A DNA stretch of 64,000 nt. Source: Candidatus Palibaumannia cicadellinicola (GTDB taxonomy: Bacteria > Pseudomonadota > Gammaproteobacteria > Enterobacterales > Enterobacteriaceae). A program made the position numbers and the translations under genes. Each line of letters starts with the position of its first letter. The first letter of the stretch is position 1. The stretch is from the NCBI RefSeq assembly GCF_001269425.1, contig NZ_CP011787.1, positions 248,001 to 312,000 of the forward strand. Direction: 5' to 3'. The notes below the pieces were generated by a model. The model saw only the letters and a list, made by a program, of their open reading frames with translations. It searched no databases and was not told the origin of the DNA. Shown piece after piece: positions 54,851-64,000 of the stretch.

Positions 54851-55177
54851 ATGGCAGCAAAAATCCGTCGTGATGATGAAGTCATTGTATTAACTGGTAA
54901 GAATAAAGGAAAGCGCGGAAAAGTAAAAATAGTATTTTCTACTGGAAAAGCAATTGTTTCTGGAATAAATATAATAAAAAAACACCAAAAACCAGTACCT
55001 ACGCTTAATAAGCAAGGTGGTATTATAGAGAAAGAAGCTGCTATTCATCTTTCTAATCTTGCTATTTTTAATGCTAAAAATAATCAAGCAGATCGTATTG
55101 GTTTTAAAACTAAAAATGTAAATGGAAAATTAAAAAAATTTAGATTTTTTAAATCTAACGGCGAAATTATTGATTAA
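54851..55177 (+). CDS. rplX: 50S ribosomal protein L24
   Basis: L24 starts large-subunit assembly. The 108-residue protein (E. coli 104) begins with the KOW motif ([18 protein letters not shown]). [19 protein letters not shown] follows. The C terminus is lysine-rich and a little longer than usual. Confidence 0.96.
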   Translation: MAAKIRRDDEVIVLTGKNKGKRGKVKIVFSTGKAIVSGINIIKKHQKPVPTLNKQGGIIEKEAAIHLSNLAIFNAKNNQADRIGFKTKNVNGKLKKFRFFKSNGEIID

Positions 55178-55191
55178 TTTGGAGCAAAAAT

Positions 55192-55731
55192 ATGGCCAAA
55201 TTGCATGACTATTATAAAAAAGTAATAGTTGTTAATTTAATGAAACAATTAAGTTACCATTCTATTATGCAAGTTCCTAAAATAGAAAAAATTACTTTAA
55301 ATATGGGTGTTGGTCAAGCCGTTGCTGATAAAAAAATACTAGATCATGCTGTAGCTAATTTAGCGGCTATTTCAGGTCAAAAACCACTTATTACTAAAGC
55401 ACGTAAATCTATTGCTAGCTTTAAGATTCGTCAAGGTTATCCTATAGGCTGTAAAGTTACTCTACGTGGTAACCGTATGTGGGATTTTTTTGAAAGGTTA
55501 ATTTCTATTGCTATACCACGTATTCGTGACTTTCGTGGTTTTTCCGCAAAATCTTTTGATGGTTATGGGAATTTTACTATTGGAGTAGCTGAACAAATTA
55601 TATTCCCAGAAATTGATTATGATAAAATTGATCGCATTCGTGGTATGGATATTACCATAACAACCACTGCAAAATCTAATGATGAAGGATATGCCTTATT
55701 ATCAGCTTTTAGTTTTCCATTTCGTAATTAA
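55192..55731 (+). CDS. rplE: 50S ribosomal protein L5
   Basis: L5 binds 5S rRNA and contacts P-site tRNA. The 179 residues equal E. coli. [19 protein letters not shown] and [19 protein letters not shown] are conserved. TTGGAG lies about 9 nt before the ATG. Confidence 0.98.
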   Translation: MAKLHDYYKKVIVVNLMKQLSYHSIMQVPKIEKITLNMGVGQAVADKKILDHAVANLAAISGQKPLITKARKSIASFKIRQGYPIGCKVTLRGNRMWDFFERLISIAIPRIRDFRGFSAKSFDGYGNFTIGVAEQIIFPEIDYDKIDRIRGMDITITTTAKSNDEGYALLSAFSFPFRN

Positions 55732-55758
55732 AATAACATAAAAAGGTATAGTTTTCTC

Positions 55759-56064
55759 ATGGCTAAACAGTCTATAAAAGCACGAGAACTAAAACGTGTA
55801 ATATTAGCTACTAAATATTTTACAAAACGTATTAAACTAAAAAAAATTATATCTGACGTACGTTCTTCAGCTGAAGAACGTTGGGATGCTATAATCAAAT
55901 TACAAAAATTACCAAGAGATTCTAGTCCATCTCGTCAAAGAAATCGCTGTAGTCAAACTGGTCGTCCACATGCTTTTTTGAGAAAATTTGGGTTAAGTCG
56001 TATTAAAGTACGGGAAGCTGCAATGCGTGGAGATATTCCTGGCTTAAGAAAAGCTAGTTGGTAG
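55759..56064 (+). CDS. rpsN: 30S ribosomal protein S14
   Basis: S14 is a head protein beside the decoding site. The 101 residues match the long, zinc-free enterobacterial form. [20 protein letters not shown] is the conserved core. Only two of the CxxC-type cysteines of the zinc form would be available. Confidence 0.97.
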   Translation: MAKQSIKARELKRVILATKYFTKRIKLKKIISDVRSSAEERWDAIIKLQKLPRDSSPSRQRNRCSQTGRPHAFLRKFGLSRIKVREAAMRGDIPGLRKASW

Positions 56065-56110
56065 TAACTAACTTAAATAATAATACTAATTTAATTATGG
56101 AAAAACATAG

Positions 56111-56503
56111 ATGAGTATGCAAGATCCAATTGCAGATATGTTAACTCGTATTCGTAATAGTCAAATAGCGAAAAAAACTACAGTATTTATGCCGTCTTCT
56201 AAGTTTAAAGAAGCAATTGCTAATTTACTTCAAGAAGAAGGATTTATTGAATCCTATCAAATTGAAGGGAAAATTAAGCCAAAATTAAAAATAGTACTTA
56301 AGTATTTTCAGGGCAAACCAGTAATAGAAAGCATTAAGCGAATTAGTAGACCTAGCCTACGTCTGTATAAAAAAAAAGATGCTTTACCTAAAATTATGGG
56401 AGGTATGGGGATTGCAATTATTTCTACGTCTAAAGGAATTATGACTGATTATGCCGCTCGCCAAGCAGGTATTGGTGGTGAAATAATTTGCTATGTAACG
56501 TAA
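56111..56503 (+). CDS. rpsH: 30S ribosomal protein S8
   Basis: S8 binds the central domain of 16S rRNA and, in E. coli, represses the spc operon. The 130 residues equal E. coli. [18 protein letters not shown] and [20 protein letters not shown] are conserved. A moderately good ribosome site (TGGAAAAA) precedes the start. Confidence 0.97.
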   Translation: MSMQDPIADMLTRIRNSQIAKKTTVFMPSSKFKEAIANLLQEEGFIESYQIEGKIKPKLKIVLKYFQGKPVIESIKRISRPSLRLYKKKDALPKIMGGMGIAIISTSKGIMTDYAARQAGIGGEIICYVT

Positions 56504-56532
56504 CGTAAGTTGACTTAGGAGACAATACAATA

Positions 56533-57066
56533 ATGTCTCGAATTGCAAAATTACCAATAATTATTCCTGTTAACGTAGACGTAACGATCAATAGTTCTGA
56601 TTTAATAGTTAATGGTCAATACGGTAATTTAACTTGTATAATTAATAAAGCAGTATCTATTAAAAAAGTTGATAATAAACTATTATTTTTTCCAAATAAA
56701 GGTTATCCCAATAATTGGGCAATTACAGGTACTACTCGTGCACTAGTAAATAATATGGTTATTGGTGTAACAAAAATTTTTACTAAAAAATTACTTTTAG
56801 TAGGTGTAGGTTATCGAGTAACAGTAAAAAATAATGTAGTAAATTTGTTTTTAGGATTTTCTCATAATATTGACTATAAATTACCAGCCGGTATTACGGC
56901 AGAATGTATAAGCCAAACTGAAATATTACTAAAAAGTGCTGATAAACAAGCTCTTGGTCAAGTAGCTATGGATTTACATTCTTATCGCAATCCAGATCCT
57001 TACAAAGGTAAAGGTATCCGTTACGCTGAAGAAATAATAGTGACGAAAGTAGCTAAAAAAAAGTAA
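56533..57066 (+). CDS. rplF: 50S ribosomal protein L6
   Basis: L6 lies near the GTPase centre. The 177 residues equal E. coli. LLVGVGYRV and [16 protein letters not shown] are conserved. The N-terminal half is more diverged than its neighbours ([19 protein letters not shown]). AGGAGA lies 9-10 nt upstream. Confidence 0.96.
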   Translation: MSRIAKLPIIIPVNVDVTINSSDLIVNGQYGNLTCIINKAVSIKKVDNKLLFFPNKGYPNNWAITGTTRALVNNMVIGVTKIFTKKLLLVGVGYRVTVKNNVVNLFLGFSHNIDYKLPAGITAECISQTEILLKSADKQALGQVAMDLHSYRNPDPYKGKGIRYAEEIIVTKVAKKK

Positions 57067-57075
57067 GGTAAACTA

Positions 57076-57435
57076 ATGGATAATAATAAGAATAAAGCTC
57101 GTATTCGTCGTGCTATTAAAACAAGATGTAAATTAAAAAAATTAAATACTACTCGTTTAGTAGTACATAGAACAATACGTCATATTTATGCACAAGTAAT
57201 TGCACCAAATCAATCTATAGTTATAACAACTGCTTCTACATTGGAAAAAAATATAGCAACACAAGTAACTAATACTGGAAATAAAAATGCTGCTATAGTT
57301 GTAGGTCATAAAATAGCAGAAAGAGCTTTAGCAAAAGGCATTAATTATGTTTCTTTTGATCGTTCAGGATATAAGTATCATGGTAGAGTACAGGCATTGG
57401 CTGATGCCGCTCGTAAAGCAGGGCTTCAGTTTTAG
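57076..57435 (+). CDS. rplR: 50S ribosomal protein L18
   Basis: L18 binds 5S rRNA with L5 and L25. The 119-residue protein (E. coli 117) has a basic N terminus and the conserved end [29 protein letters not shown] is intact. Confidence 0.97.
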   Translation: MDNNKNKARIRRAIKTRCKLKKLNTTRLVVHRTIRHIYAQVIAPNQSIVITTASTLEKNIATQVTNTGNKNAAIVVGHKIAERALAKGINYVSFDRSGYKYHGRVQALADAARKAGLQF

Positions 57436-57444
57436 GTTAAAAAT

Positions 57445-57945
57445 ATGGCACATTTAGAAAAACAATTCGTTGAATTACAAGAAAAACTTATTACTGTAAA
57501 TAGGGTATCTAAAACAGTCAAAGGTGGAAGAATTTTTAGTTTTGCGGCACTAACGGTTGTTGGTGATTGTAATGGTAGAGTAGGTTTTGGTTATGGTAAA
57601 GCCCGTGAGGTGCCAGCAGCAATTCAAAAAGCTATGGATAAAGCACGACGGAACATGATTTTTATTACACTTAATAGTGGTACTTTGCAACATTCAATTA
57701 AAGGTGTACATACTGGTTCAAGTGTATTTATGCAGCCAGCATCAGAAGGAACAGGAATTATTGCAGGTGGTGCGATGCGCGCTGTATTAGAAGTGGCAGG
57801 AGTACGCAATGTATTAGCTAAAACTTATGGTTCAACTAATCCTATTAATGTTGTTCGAGCAACTATAGATGCTTTTAATAAAATGAACTCTCCTGAAATG
57901 ATAGCTGCTAAACGTGGTAAATCTATTGAAGAAATTATGAGGTAG
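57445..57945 (+). CDS. rpsE: 30S ribosomal protein S5
   Basis: S5 affects fidelity and mRNA unwinding. The 166-residue protein (E. coli 167) has [17 protein letters not shown] and [18 protein letters not shown] in the double-stranded-RNA-binding-like domain, and [14 protein letters not shown] in the second domain. Confidence 0.98.
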   Translation: MAHLEKQFVELQEKLITVNRVSKTVKGGRIFSFAALTVVGDCNGRVGFGYGKAREVPAAIQKAMDKARRNMIFITLNSGTLQHSIKGVHTGSSVFMQPASEGTGIIAGGAMRAVLEVAGVRNVLAKTYGSTNPINVVRATIDAFNKMNSPEMIAAKRGKSIEEIMR

Positions 57946-57952
57946 GTTAGTG

Positions 57953-58132
57953 ATGACAAACATAATTAAAATTACTCAAACACGTAGTGCTATTGGTTGT
58001 TTACCAAAACATAAAGCTACTTTAGTTGGGTTAGGCTTACGTCGTATTGGTCATACTGTTACACGTCAAGATATACCTTCAATCAGGGGTATGATTGCAA
58101 AAATTTCTTATATGGTTAAGGTTGAAAAATAA
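57953..58132 (+). CDS. rpmD: 50S ribosomal protein L30
   Basis: L30 is a small large-subunit protein. I start it at ATG 57953, giving 59 residues as in E. coli ([18 protein letters not shown]). A GTG directly before it would add one residue. [20 protein letters not shown] is conserved. Confidence 0.96.
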   Translation: MTNIIKITQTRSAIGCLPKHKATLVGLGLRRIGHTVTRQDIPSIRGMIAKISYMVKVEK

Positions 58133-58143
58133 AAAATTAGAAA

Positions 58144-58578
58144 ATGAGATTAAATACTATATCGGCTTCTAAAGGTGCAAAAAATAAATCGAAACGTATA
58201 TGTAGGGGTATTGGTTCTGGTTTAGGTAAAACTGGTGGCAGAGGTCATAAAGGTCAGAAATCCAGATCAGGTGGTAGCGTACATCGTAGTTTTGAAGGTG
58301 GTCAAATGCCACTACATCGTCGTCTACCTAAATTTGGTTTTAATTCACGTAAAGCTATGGTGATGGCAGAAATTCGTTGTTCAGATTTATTAAAAGTTCA
58401 AGGAACATTGATTACGTTAGATATTCTTAAAGCTGCTAATATAATTAGTCATAAAATTAAAAAAGCTAAAATTATATTATCTGGGGAAGTAAAACATGAT
58501 CTTTTAGTATCTGGCTTAAGTGTTAGCAAAGGAGCAAAGGCAGCGATTAAAGCAGTTGGTGGAACAATTGAGGAATAA
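58144..58578 (+). CDS. rplO: 50S ribosomal protein L15
   Basis: L15 is a late assembly protein that joins several rRNA domains. The 144 residues equal E. coli. The glycine-rich extension [20 protein letters not shown] is intact, followed by [17 protein letters not shown]. Confidence 0.98.
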   Translation: MRLNTISASKGAKNKSKRICRGIGSGLGKTGGRGHKGQKSRSGGSVHRSFEGGQMPLHRRLPKFGFNSRKAMVMAEIRCSDLLKVQGTLITLDILKAANIISHKIKKAKIILSGEVKHDLLVSGLSVSKGAKAAIKAVGGTIEE

Positions 58579-58586
58579 AAATAGCT

Positions 58587-59921
58587 TTGATAGTTAAACA
58601 ACCAGGGTTAGATTTTACAAATACTAAAAGTGGGCTTAGTGAATTAAGACGTAGGCTTTTTTTTGTTATTGGAGCATTAATTGTTTTCCGTATTGGTTCT
58701 TTTATTCCAGTTCCTGGAATAAATACTACGGTATTAACAAAATTACTTGAACAACAACGAGGTACTATTGTTGAAATGTTCAATATGTTTTCTGGTGGGG
58801 CACTGAATCGAGCTTCTATTTTTGCCTTAGGCATTATGCCACATATTTCAGCATCAATTATTATACAGTTACTAACTGTAATTAATCCTACTCTGGCAGA
58901 GGTAAAAAAAGAAGGTAAATTTGGTAGGCGTAAAATTAGACAATATACTTGTTATGGTACTTTATTATTAGGAATATTCCAGTCTATTGGCATAGCTATG
59001 AGCTTACCTAATATGTTCGGAATATCTAATATGGTTATTAATCCAGGCTTTACTTTTTACTTAACTACAGTAATTAGCTTACTATGTGGTACTATATTTT
59101 TAATGTGGTTAGGTGATCAAATTACTGAAAAAGGGCTTGGAAATGGTATTTCTATTATTATATTTACTGGTATTATAGCAGGTTTGCCATCAGCTATAAA
59201 TCAGACTTTAGAACAAGCTCGTCAAGGTGAGACATCATTTTTTGTATTATTATTAATTGGATTAATGGTATTTATAGTTACATTTGTTACTGTTTTTATT
59301 GAAAGAGGTCAACGTCGTATAGTTGTTAACTATGCTCAACGTCAACAAGGACGTCATATTTATGCTACTCAGCATACGCATTTACCTATCAAAGTTAATA
59401 TAGCTGGTGTTATTCCAGCTATTTTTGCTGCTAGTATTATTCTTTTTCCAGCTACTATAGTTTCTTGGTTTTGTGGTAGTACCGGATGGGGGTGGTTAAA
59501 TACTATTTCTATTTATTTACAACCAAGTCAAATTACATATATTATAATATATGCATCTGCAATTATATTTTTCTGTTTTTTTTATACTAAGTTAGTATTT
59601 AATGCTAGAGAAACAGCTGATAATTTAAAAAAATCTGGTGCATTTATTCCAGGAATTCGTCCAGGAGAACAGACAGCAAGATATATAAATAAAATAACAA
59701 CTCGCCTTACTTTAGCTGGTGCTATTTATATGACAGTAGTCTGTTTAATCCCAGAGTTTATGCGGGATGCAATGAATGTTCCATTCTATTTTGGAGGAAC
59801 ATCTTTATTAATTGTTGTTATTGTAATTATGGAATTTATAATTCAAATACAAACAATTATATTATCCACTCAATATGAGTCAACTTTGAAAAAAGCAAAC
59901 CTAAAAAATTTTAAACGTTAA
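58587..59921 (+). CDS. secY: Protein translocase subunit SecY
   Basis: SecY is the ten-helix channel of the Sec translocon. The 444-residue protein (E. coli 443) has the plug and lateral-gate regions, [31 protein letters not shown] and [14 protein letters not shown] [12 protein letters not shown]. Cytosolic loops with [18 protein letters not shown] and [17 protein letters not shown] are intact. The start is TTG, one codon before the E. coli alignment start, with GAGGAA about 11 nt upstream. LepB supplies the matching signal peptidase. Confidence 0.97.
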   Translation: MIVKQPGLDFTNTKSGLSELRRRLFFVIGALIVFRIGSFIPVPGINTTVLTKLLEQQRGTIVEMFNMFSGGALNRASIFALGIMPHISASIIIQLLTVINPTLAEVKKEGKFGRRKIRQYTCYGTLLLGIFQSIGIAMSLPNMFGISNMVINPGFTFYLTTVISLLCGTIFLMWLGDQITEKGLGNGISIIIFTGIIAGLPSAINQTLEQARQGETSFFVLLLIGLMVFIVTFVTVFIERGQRRIVVNYAQRQQGRHIYATQHTHLPIKVNIAGVIPAIFAASIILFPATIVSWFCGSTGWGWLNTISIYLQPSQITYIIIYASAIIFFCFFYTKLVFNARETADNLKKSGAFIPGIRPGEQTARYINKITTRLTLAGAIYMTVVCLIPEFMRDAMNVPFYFGGTSLLIVVIVIMEFIIQIQTIILSTQYESTLKKANLKNFKR

Positions 59922-59933
59922 TCAGGTAATATA

Positions 59934-60050
59934 ATGAAAGTACGTGCTTCTGTAAAAAAATTATGTCGTAACTGTAAAATTATTAAACGTCATGGTATCG
60001 TTCGTATAATTTGCAGTGCTGTACCTAAGCACAAACAACGCCAAGGTTAA
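59934..60050 (+). CDS. rpmJ: 50S ribosomal protein L36
   Basis: L36 is a 38-residue zinc protein of the large subunit. The sequence runs [20 protein letters not shown] and continues [17 protein letters not shown]. Cys11, Cys14, Cys27 and His33 form the zinc site. It lies 12 bp after secY as in E. coli. It is easily missed because of its size. Confidence 0.97.
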   Translation: MKVRASVKKLCRNCKIIKRHGIVRIICSAVPKHKQRQG

Positions 60051-60155
60051 TAACCTATGAGGTTAATCACCTAATAGTGAATTAAAATTAATGTTAATGT
60101 TTATGAAGTTAAATTATAGATATTTTTTAGATAAATAAATTATTAGGAGTGCATC

Positions 60156-60512
60156 GTGGCCCGTATAGCCGGCATAAATATCCCTGATCATAAACATACT
60201 ATGATTGCATTAACATCAATATATGGTATTGGCATCAAGCGCTCAAAGTATATTTGTAATACTACAGGTATTGCTCAAAATGTTAAACTAAGTAAGTTAT
60301 CAGAAACTCAAATTGATACTTTACGTGATGCAGTTTCAAAATTTGTTGTGGAAGGAGACTTACGTCGTGAAGTTACGTTAAATATAAAACGTTTAATCGA
60401 TCTTGGTACTTATCGTGGTTTACGTCATCGTCGTGGTCTTCCTGTAAGAGGTCAGCGTACAAAAACTAATGCTCGTACTAGGAAGGGTCCACGTAAGCCA
60501 ATAAAAAAATAA
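60156..60512 (+). CDS. rpsM: 30S ribosomal protein S13
   Basis: S13 contacts the P-site tRNA and forms subunit bridges. The 118 residues equal E. coli. The start is GTG, as in E. coli, with AGGAG 6 nt upstream. [20 protein letters not shown] is the conserved C-terminal tail. The 105 bp before it should hold the alpha-operon start; I cannot identify the S4-binding pseudoknot. Confidence 0.98.
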   Translation: MARIAGINIPDHKHTMIALTSIYGIGIKRSKYICNTTGIAQNVKLSKLSETQIDTLRDAVSKFVVEGDLRREVTLNIKRLIDLGTYRGLRHRRGLPVRGQRTKTNARTRKGPRKPIKK

Positions 60513-60532
60513 ATAATAGAGGTCAGTAAATA

Positions 60533-60922
60533 ATGGCTAAGACACTTATGTCTAAACGTAAACGTGTTAAAAAACAGGTTTTAGACGGTATAGCTCATAT
60601 TCATGCATCTTTTAATAATACCATTGTTACTATAACAGATCGTCAAGGTAATACATTAGGTTGGGCAACAGCTGGTAACTCTGGTTTTAGAGGTTCTCGT
60701 AAGTCTACTCCATTTGCTGCACAGGTAGCAGCAGAACGATGTGCTGAAGCAGTGAAAGATTATGGGATTAAGACGTTAGAAGTAATGGTCAATGGACCAG
60801 GTCCAGGTCGTGAATCTACTGTTAGAGCATTAAACGCAGCTGGTTTTCGTATAACAAATATTACCGATGTCACACCTATTCCCCATAATGGTTGTCGTCC
60901 ACCTAAGAAACGCAGAGTTTAA
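60533..60922 (+). CDS. rpsK: 30S ribosomal protein S11
   Basis: S11 forms part of the platform near the mRNA exit. The 129 residues equal E. coli. [20 protein letters not shown] and [18 protein letters not shown] are conserved, and [13 protein letters not shown] ends the protein. Confidence 0.98.
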   Translation: MAKTLMSKRKRVKKQVLDGIAHIHASFNNTIVTITDRQGNTLGWATAGNSGFRGSRKSTPFAAQVAAERCAEAVKDYGIKTLEVMVNGPGPGRESTVRALNAAGFRITNITDVTPIPHNGCRPPKKRRV

Positions 60923-60962
60923 TTTAATTAACAAACCAATTTAAAATAATTGAGTAAAGCAA

Positions 60963-61583
60963 ATGGCAAGATATTTAGGGCCTAAGCTCAAAATTAGTCG
61001 TCGTGAAAGCTTAGATTTATTCCTTAAGTCTGGTGTTCGTGCGATAGATACTAAATGTAAAACTGAGCAGCCTCCTGGTCAACATGGCACACGTAAAGTA
61101 CGACTATCTGATTACGGTTTACAGTTACGTGAAAAACAAAAAGTACGCCGTATATATGGTGTACTAGAACGTCAATTTCGTAACTATTATAAAAAAGCCG
61201 CACGTATTAAAGGTAATACTGGTGAAAACTTATTACAATTGTTAGAAAGTCGATTAGATAATGTTGTGTATCGTATGGGTTTTGGTGCTACTCGTGCAGA
61301 ATCACGTCAATTAGTTAGCCATAAGGCCATTATGGTTAATGGTAATATTGTAAATATTGCCTCCTATAAAGTGGCAATGAATGATGTTATTAGCATACGT
61401 GATAAAGCAAAAACACAAGCTCGTATTCGTGCTTCATTAGAATTAGCTGAACAACGCGAAAAGCCTGTTTGGCTTGAGGTAAATACTGTTAAAATGGAAG
61501 GAATATTTAAATCTATTCCAGAAAGGATTAATCTTTCAGCAAATATCAATGAACATATGATAGTCGAACTTTATTCTAAGTAA
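60963..61583 (+). CDS. rpsD: 30S ribosomal protein S4
   Basis: S4 nucleates 30S assembly and, in E. coli, represses the alpha operon. The 206 residues equal E. coli. The N-terminal region has [13 protein letters not shown] and the S4 domain has [20 protein letters not shown]. It is followed after 30 bp by rpoA. Confidence 0.98.
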   Translation: MARYLGPKLKISRRESLDLFLKSGVRAIDTKCKTEQPPGQHGTRKVRLSDYGLQLREKQKVRRIYGVLERQFRNYYKKAARIKGNTGENLLQLLESRLDNVVYRMGFGATRAESRQLVSHKAIMVNGNIVNIASYKVAMNDVISIRDKAKTQARIRASLELAEQREKPVWLEVNTVKMEGIFKSIPERINLSANINEHMIVELYSK

Positions 61584-61613
61584 TAGTAATAATATTATAA
61601 TATAGAGGCCACA

Positions 61614-62606
61614 ATGCATGGTTCTGTGACACATTTTTTAAAACCGCGTTTGGTAAATATCGAGCAAGTTAGTTTGACACATGCGAAGGTTACTCTAGAA
61701 CCCCTAGAACGTGGTTTCGGTCATACTATAGGTAATGCTCTACGCCGTATTCTACTTTCATCAATGCCAGGTTATGCAGTAACTGAAGTAGAAATTGATG
61801 GTGTCTTACATGAATATAGCACAAAAGAAGGTGTAAGAGAAGATATTATCGAAATTTTACTTAATCTAAAAGAACTTGCTGTAAAAGTACAAAACCAAGA
61901 TCAAGTGGTATTAAATCTAAGACAATCTGGGATTGGCCCAGTTACTGCAGCTAGTATTGTTCATGACAATGATGTTGAAATTATTAACCCACAACATATT
62001 ATATGCCACTTAACTGAAAAAAACGCATCTATTAATATGCGTATTAAGGTTCAACGTGGACGTGGTTATGTTCCTGCTTCTACGAGAATGAATTCAGAAC
62101 AACAAGATAACTATATTATAGGTCGTTTACTAGTTGACGCATGTTATAGTCCAGTAGAAAATATTTTCTATAATGTAGAAGCAGCACGTGTAGAGCAGCG
62201 TACAGACTTAGATAAATTAATTATAGAACTTGAGACGAATGGAACTATTGATCCTGAAGAAGCTATCCGTCGTGCTGCCACAATTCTCGTTGATCAATTA
62301 GAAGCATTTGTTGATTTACGCGATGTAAGTCAACCAGAAGTGAAAGAAGAAAAACCAGAATTTAACCCAATTCTTTTACGACCAGTTGATGATCTAGAAT
62401 TAACTGTTCGCTCTGCTAACTGCTTAAAAGCAGAAGCTATTCACTATATAGGTGATTTAGTACAGCGTACTGAAGTAGAATTACTTAAAACACCTAATCT
62501 TGGTAAAAAGTCACTTACAGAAATTAAAGACGTATTAGCTTCTCGTAGTTTATCTTTAGGTATGCGTCTTGATAACTGGCCACCAGAAGATTTTATTGAT
62601 GAATAA
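61614..62606 (+). CDS. rpoA: RNA polymerase alpha subunit
   Basis: The alpha dimer scaffolds RNA polymerase; its C-terminal domain binds UP elements and activators. The 330-residue protein (E. coli 329) has the dimerisation segment [20 protein letters not shown] and a complete C-terminal domain with [19 protein letters not shown] and [17 protein letters not shown], including the DNA-contacting Arg and Asn. An intact C-terminal domain suggests that activator or UP-element control is still possible. Confidence 0.98.
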   Translation: MHGSVTHFLKPRLVNIEQVSLTHAKVTLEPLERGFGHTIGNALRRILLSSMPGYAVTEVEIDGVLHEYSTKEGVREDIIEILLNLKELAVKVQNQDQVVLNLRQSGIGPVTAASIVHDNDVEIINPQHIICHLTEKNASINMRIKVQRGRGYVPASTRMNSEQQDNYIIGRLLVDACYSPVENIFYNVEAARVEQRTDLDKLIIELETNGTIDPEEAIRRAATILVDQLEAFVDLRDVSQPEVKEEKPEFNPILLRPVDDLELTVRSANCLKAEAIHYIGDLVQRTEVELLKTPNLGKKSLTEIKDVLASRSLSLGMRLDNWPPEDFIDE

Positions 62607-62609
62607 TAA

Positions 62610-62637
62610 ATTTTACTCATATTTTATGAGATAAAAT
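62610..62637 (+). other. Hairpin between rpoA and rplQ
   Basis: ATTTTA-CTCATA, a TTT loop, and TATGAG-A-TAAAAT pair as two 6-bp segments with one bulged base. It fills most of the 46-bp spacer. It lacks a trailing T run, so termination is unlikely; an mRNA processing or stability element is possible. Confidence 0.5.
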
Positions 62638-62652
62638 AATAAGGATAACGTA

Positions 62653-63039
62653 ATGCGACATCGTAAGATTGGTCGTCAACTTAATCGTAACAGTAGTCAT
62701 CGTCAAGCTATGTTTCGCAATATGGCTAAATCATTAATAATTCATGAGATAATTAAAACTACTTTACCAAAAGCAAAAGAATTACCTCGTTTTATTGAAC
62801 CACTCATTACTCTAGCTAAACTTGATAGCGTAGCAAACAGACGTATAGCATTTGCTAAAATTAGATCTAACCATATTGTCGCAAAACTGTTTAATGAGCT
62901 AGGTCCACGCTTTATAAGCCGCGCTGGTGGTTATACTAGAATTTTAAAATGTGGTTTTCGTACTGGAGATAACGCCCCAATGGCATATATTGAGCTTGTT
63001 GATCGTATGGTATCTAATATTTCTGATCACAAAAAATAA
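62653..63039 (+). CDS. rplQ: 50S ribosomal protein L17
   Basis: L17 is the last gene of the alpha operon. The 128-residue protein (E. coli 127) has [20 protein letters not shown] at the start and [20 protein letters not shown] near the end. Only 15 bp separate its stop from the convergent tRNA-Thr, so transcripts from both sides probably meet there. No hairpin terminator is visible. Confidence 0.98.
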   Translation: MRHRKIGRQLNRNSSHRQAMFRNMAKSLIIHEIIKTTLPKAKELPRFIEPLITLAKLDSVANRRIAFAKIRSNHIVAKLFNELGPRFISRAGGYTRILKCGFRTGDNAPMAYIELVDRMVSNISDHKK

Positions 63040-63054
63040 ATAGATATTTTTTTT

Positions 63055-63132
63055 TGGTGCTGATAGGCAGCTTTGAACTGCCGACCTCACCCTTACCAAG
63101 GGTGTGCTCTACCAAAACTGAGCTATATCAGC
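63055..63132 (-). tRNA. thrT: tRNA-Thr (GGT)
   Basis: The minus strand folds as acceptor GCTGATA/TATCAGC, D stem GCTC/GAGC, anticodon stem CACCC/GGGTG with loop TTGGTAA (anticodon GGT), and T arm GGCAG-TTCAAAG-CTGCC. CCA is encoded (63055-63057). The D loop, AGTTTTGGTA, is two bases longer than in E. coli thrT. tufB, which follows thrT in E. coli, is absent: rplQ lies there. Confidence 0.96.
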
Positions 63133-63149
63133 ATAGCATTAGTGCAAAT

Positions 63150-63224
63150 TGGAGCGGGTAGTGGGAATTGAACCCACATGATCAGCTTGGAAGGCTGACG
63201 TAATAACCATTATACCATACCCGC
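63150..63224 (-). tRNA. glyT: tRNA-Gly (TCC)
   Basis: The acceptor is GCGGGTA/TACCCGC, the anticodon stem TCAGC/GCTGA with loop CTTCCAA (anticodon TCC), and the T loop TTCAATT. CCA is encoded (63150-63152). It is 75 nt long and closely follows E. coli glyT, in the same tRNA order thrU-tyrU-glyT-thrT. Confidence 0.97.
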
Positions 63225-63251
63225 CTTAATGGCCATAATGATAAATGATAA

Positions 63252-63333
<82 letters not shown>

Positions 63334-63353
63334 TGTATTTGTATTTTTTTTTG

Positions 63354-63426
63354 TGCCAACAGAAGGAGTTGAACCTTCAACCTACTAATTACAAATCAGT
63401 TGCTCTACCATTTGAGCTATGTTGGC
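63354..63426 (-). tRNA. thrU: tRNA-Thr (TGT)
   Basis: The acceptor is GCCAACA/TGTTGGC, the D stem GCTC/GAGC, the anticodon stem ACTGA/TTAGT with loop TTTGTAA (anticodon TGT), and the T arm GAAGG-TTCAACT-CCTTC. CCA is not encoded; the discriminator A is followed by CAA. It is the promoter-proximal tRNA of the cluster and diverges from coaA over 143 bp. Confidence 0.96.
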
Positions 63427-63569
63427 CATAATCTAGTTATATTGTCTATCTTAGCATACTTTACTTGTATATTTAATAAAATTTTTTATTCAATGTTAAG
63501 CTAGTTGGTTTTCTTATTTTTATTTTTTAGTTCAGTGTTTTACTGGCTGGACACACAATAATATTATTT

Positions 63570-64000
63570 ATGATTAAAGTTAGACACAATACATATAATT
63601 TTACTCCTTATTTGACATTTAACCGTAACACATGGGCAAAATTGCATAAATATATGCATTCCTCTTTAACTAAAGAGGAAATAATCAAATTACAATGTAT
63701 TAATGAAGATATTTCATTAGCAGAAGTATTAGATATTTACTTACCTTTATCCAGTTTACTAAATTATTATATTAGTTTTAGCAGCAGTAATACAGAGCTT
63801 GAGCAATTTATGAGCACTGAAGGTCAGCGTATTCCCTATATTATAGGAATAACTGGTAGTGTAGCAGTTGGTAAAAGTACTACAGCGCGGGTGCTACAAT
63901 CATTATTAAGCCATTGGCCTGAGAATAGAACAGTTGATCTGATAACTACAGATAGTTTTTTGTATCCAAATCACGTTCTTAAAGAACGTGATCTTCTGAA
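63570..64000 (+). CDS. coaA: Pantothenate kinase (5' part)
   Basis: CoaA phosphorylates pantothenate, the first step to coenzyme A. The window holds the first 143 codons and the gene runs off the edge. [28 protein letters not shown] and the P-loop [15 protein letters not shown] near residues 95-109 align closely with E. coli, as does [11 protein letters not shown]. It adjoins thrU-tyrU-glyT-thrT as in E. coli. There is no clear ribosome site before the ATG. Presence suggests the symbiont takes or makes pantothenate and completes CoA itself. Confidence 0.95.
   Translation, partial: MIKVRHNTYNFTPYLTFNRNTWAKLHKYMHSSLTKEEIIKLQCINEDISLAEVLDIYLPLSSLLNYYISFSSSNTELEQFMSTEGQRIPYIIGITGSVAVGKSTTARVLQSLLSHWPENRTVDLITTDSFLYPNHVLKERDLL

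Overview
The window looks like part of the strongly reduced chromosome of an insect endosymbiont in the Enterobacterales. The bases are very AT-rich (roughly 30% G+C by eye, not computed). Almost every protein reads as a diverged Escherichia coli orthologue. Gene order keeps many short E. coli blocks, no mobile elements are visible, and the non-coding stretches contain eroding genes. The gene set (riboflavin, NAD, CoA and PRPP synthesis, arginine import, H-NS, FtnA, partly retained Lol and Fts systems) fits a sharpshooter symbiont such as Baumannia, or a close analogue. That genus assignment is inference.

Layout. Positions 0.2-4.6 kb hold lepA-lepB-rnc-era on the minus strand. At 4.8-9.8 kb come a Thr tRNA and the pepA-holC-valS block, then nadE. 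At 10.8-12.7 kb is prfA-prmC, diverging from lolB-ispE-prs-pth-ychF, then fabI and rnb to 20.1 kb. At 20-25.3 kb are pyrF, ribA and topA, with clear remains of lapA and cysB between them. At 25.8-34.7 kb are clsA, hns, htpX, ftnA, divergent zwf/pykA, and an Nramp transporter. At 34.7-42.1 kb are ruvC-ruvA-ruvB, aspS, ycdX, a Ser tRNA and serS. At 42.1-44.7 kb lie a dead lolA and a shortened ftsK. At 44.7-48.9 kb are trxB, infA and artPIQM. From 49.4 to 63.0 kb the complete S10, spc and alpha ribosomal operons run without a missing gene from rpsJ to rplQ. The window ends with a four-tRNA cluster (Thr, Gly, Tyr, Thr) on the minus strand and the 5' part of coaA.

How the genes work together. Most of the window serves protein synthesis: ribosomal proteins, three aminoacyl-tRNA synthetases, RF1 and its methylase, IF1, LepA, YchF, Pth and tRNAs. 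RNA maturation and turnover (RNase III, Era, RNase II), protein export (SecY, LepB), recombination (RuvABC) and a thin layer of metabolism (Zwf, PykA, PyrF, Prs, RibA, NadE, FabI, IspE) make up the rest. Import systems for arginine and manganese/iron mark host dependence.

Main points for a second look. (1) rnb is out of frame by one base at a run of nine A, and the family start lies upstream of the shift, so RNase II probably depends on slippage. (2) prmC contains a perfect 21-bp inverted repeat with a 4-nt loop inside its coding sequence. (3) FtsK has lost its linker and gamma domain, and its Walker B aspartate is a histidine. (4) lolA is a pseudogene while lolB is intact. (5) cysB and lapA survive as readable pseudogenes. 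I found no sign of an undescribed multi-gene system here. The novelty lies in how genes are decaying or being held together.
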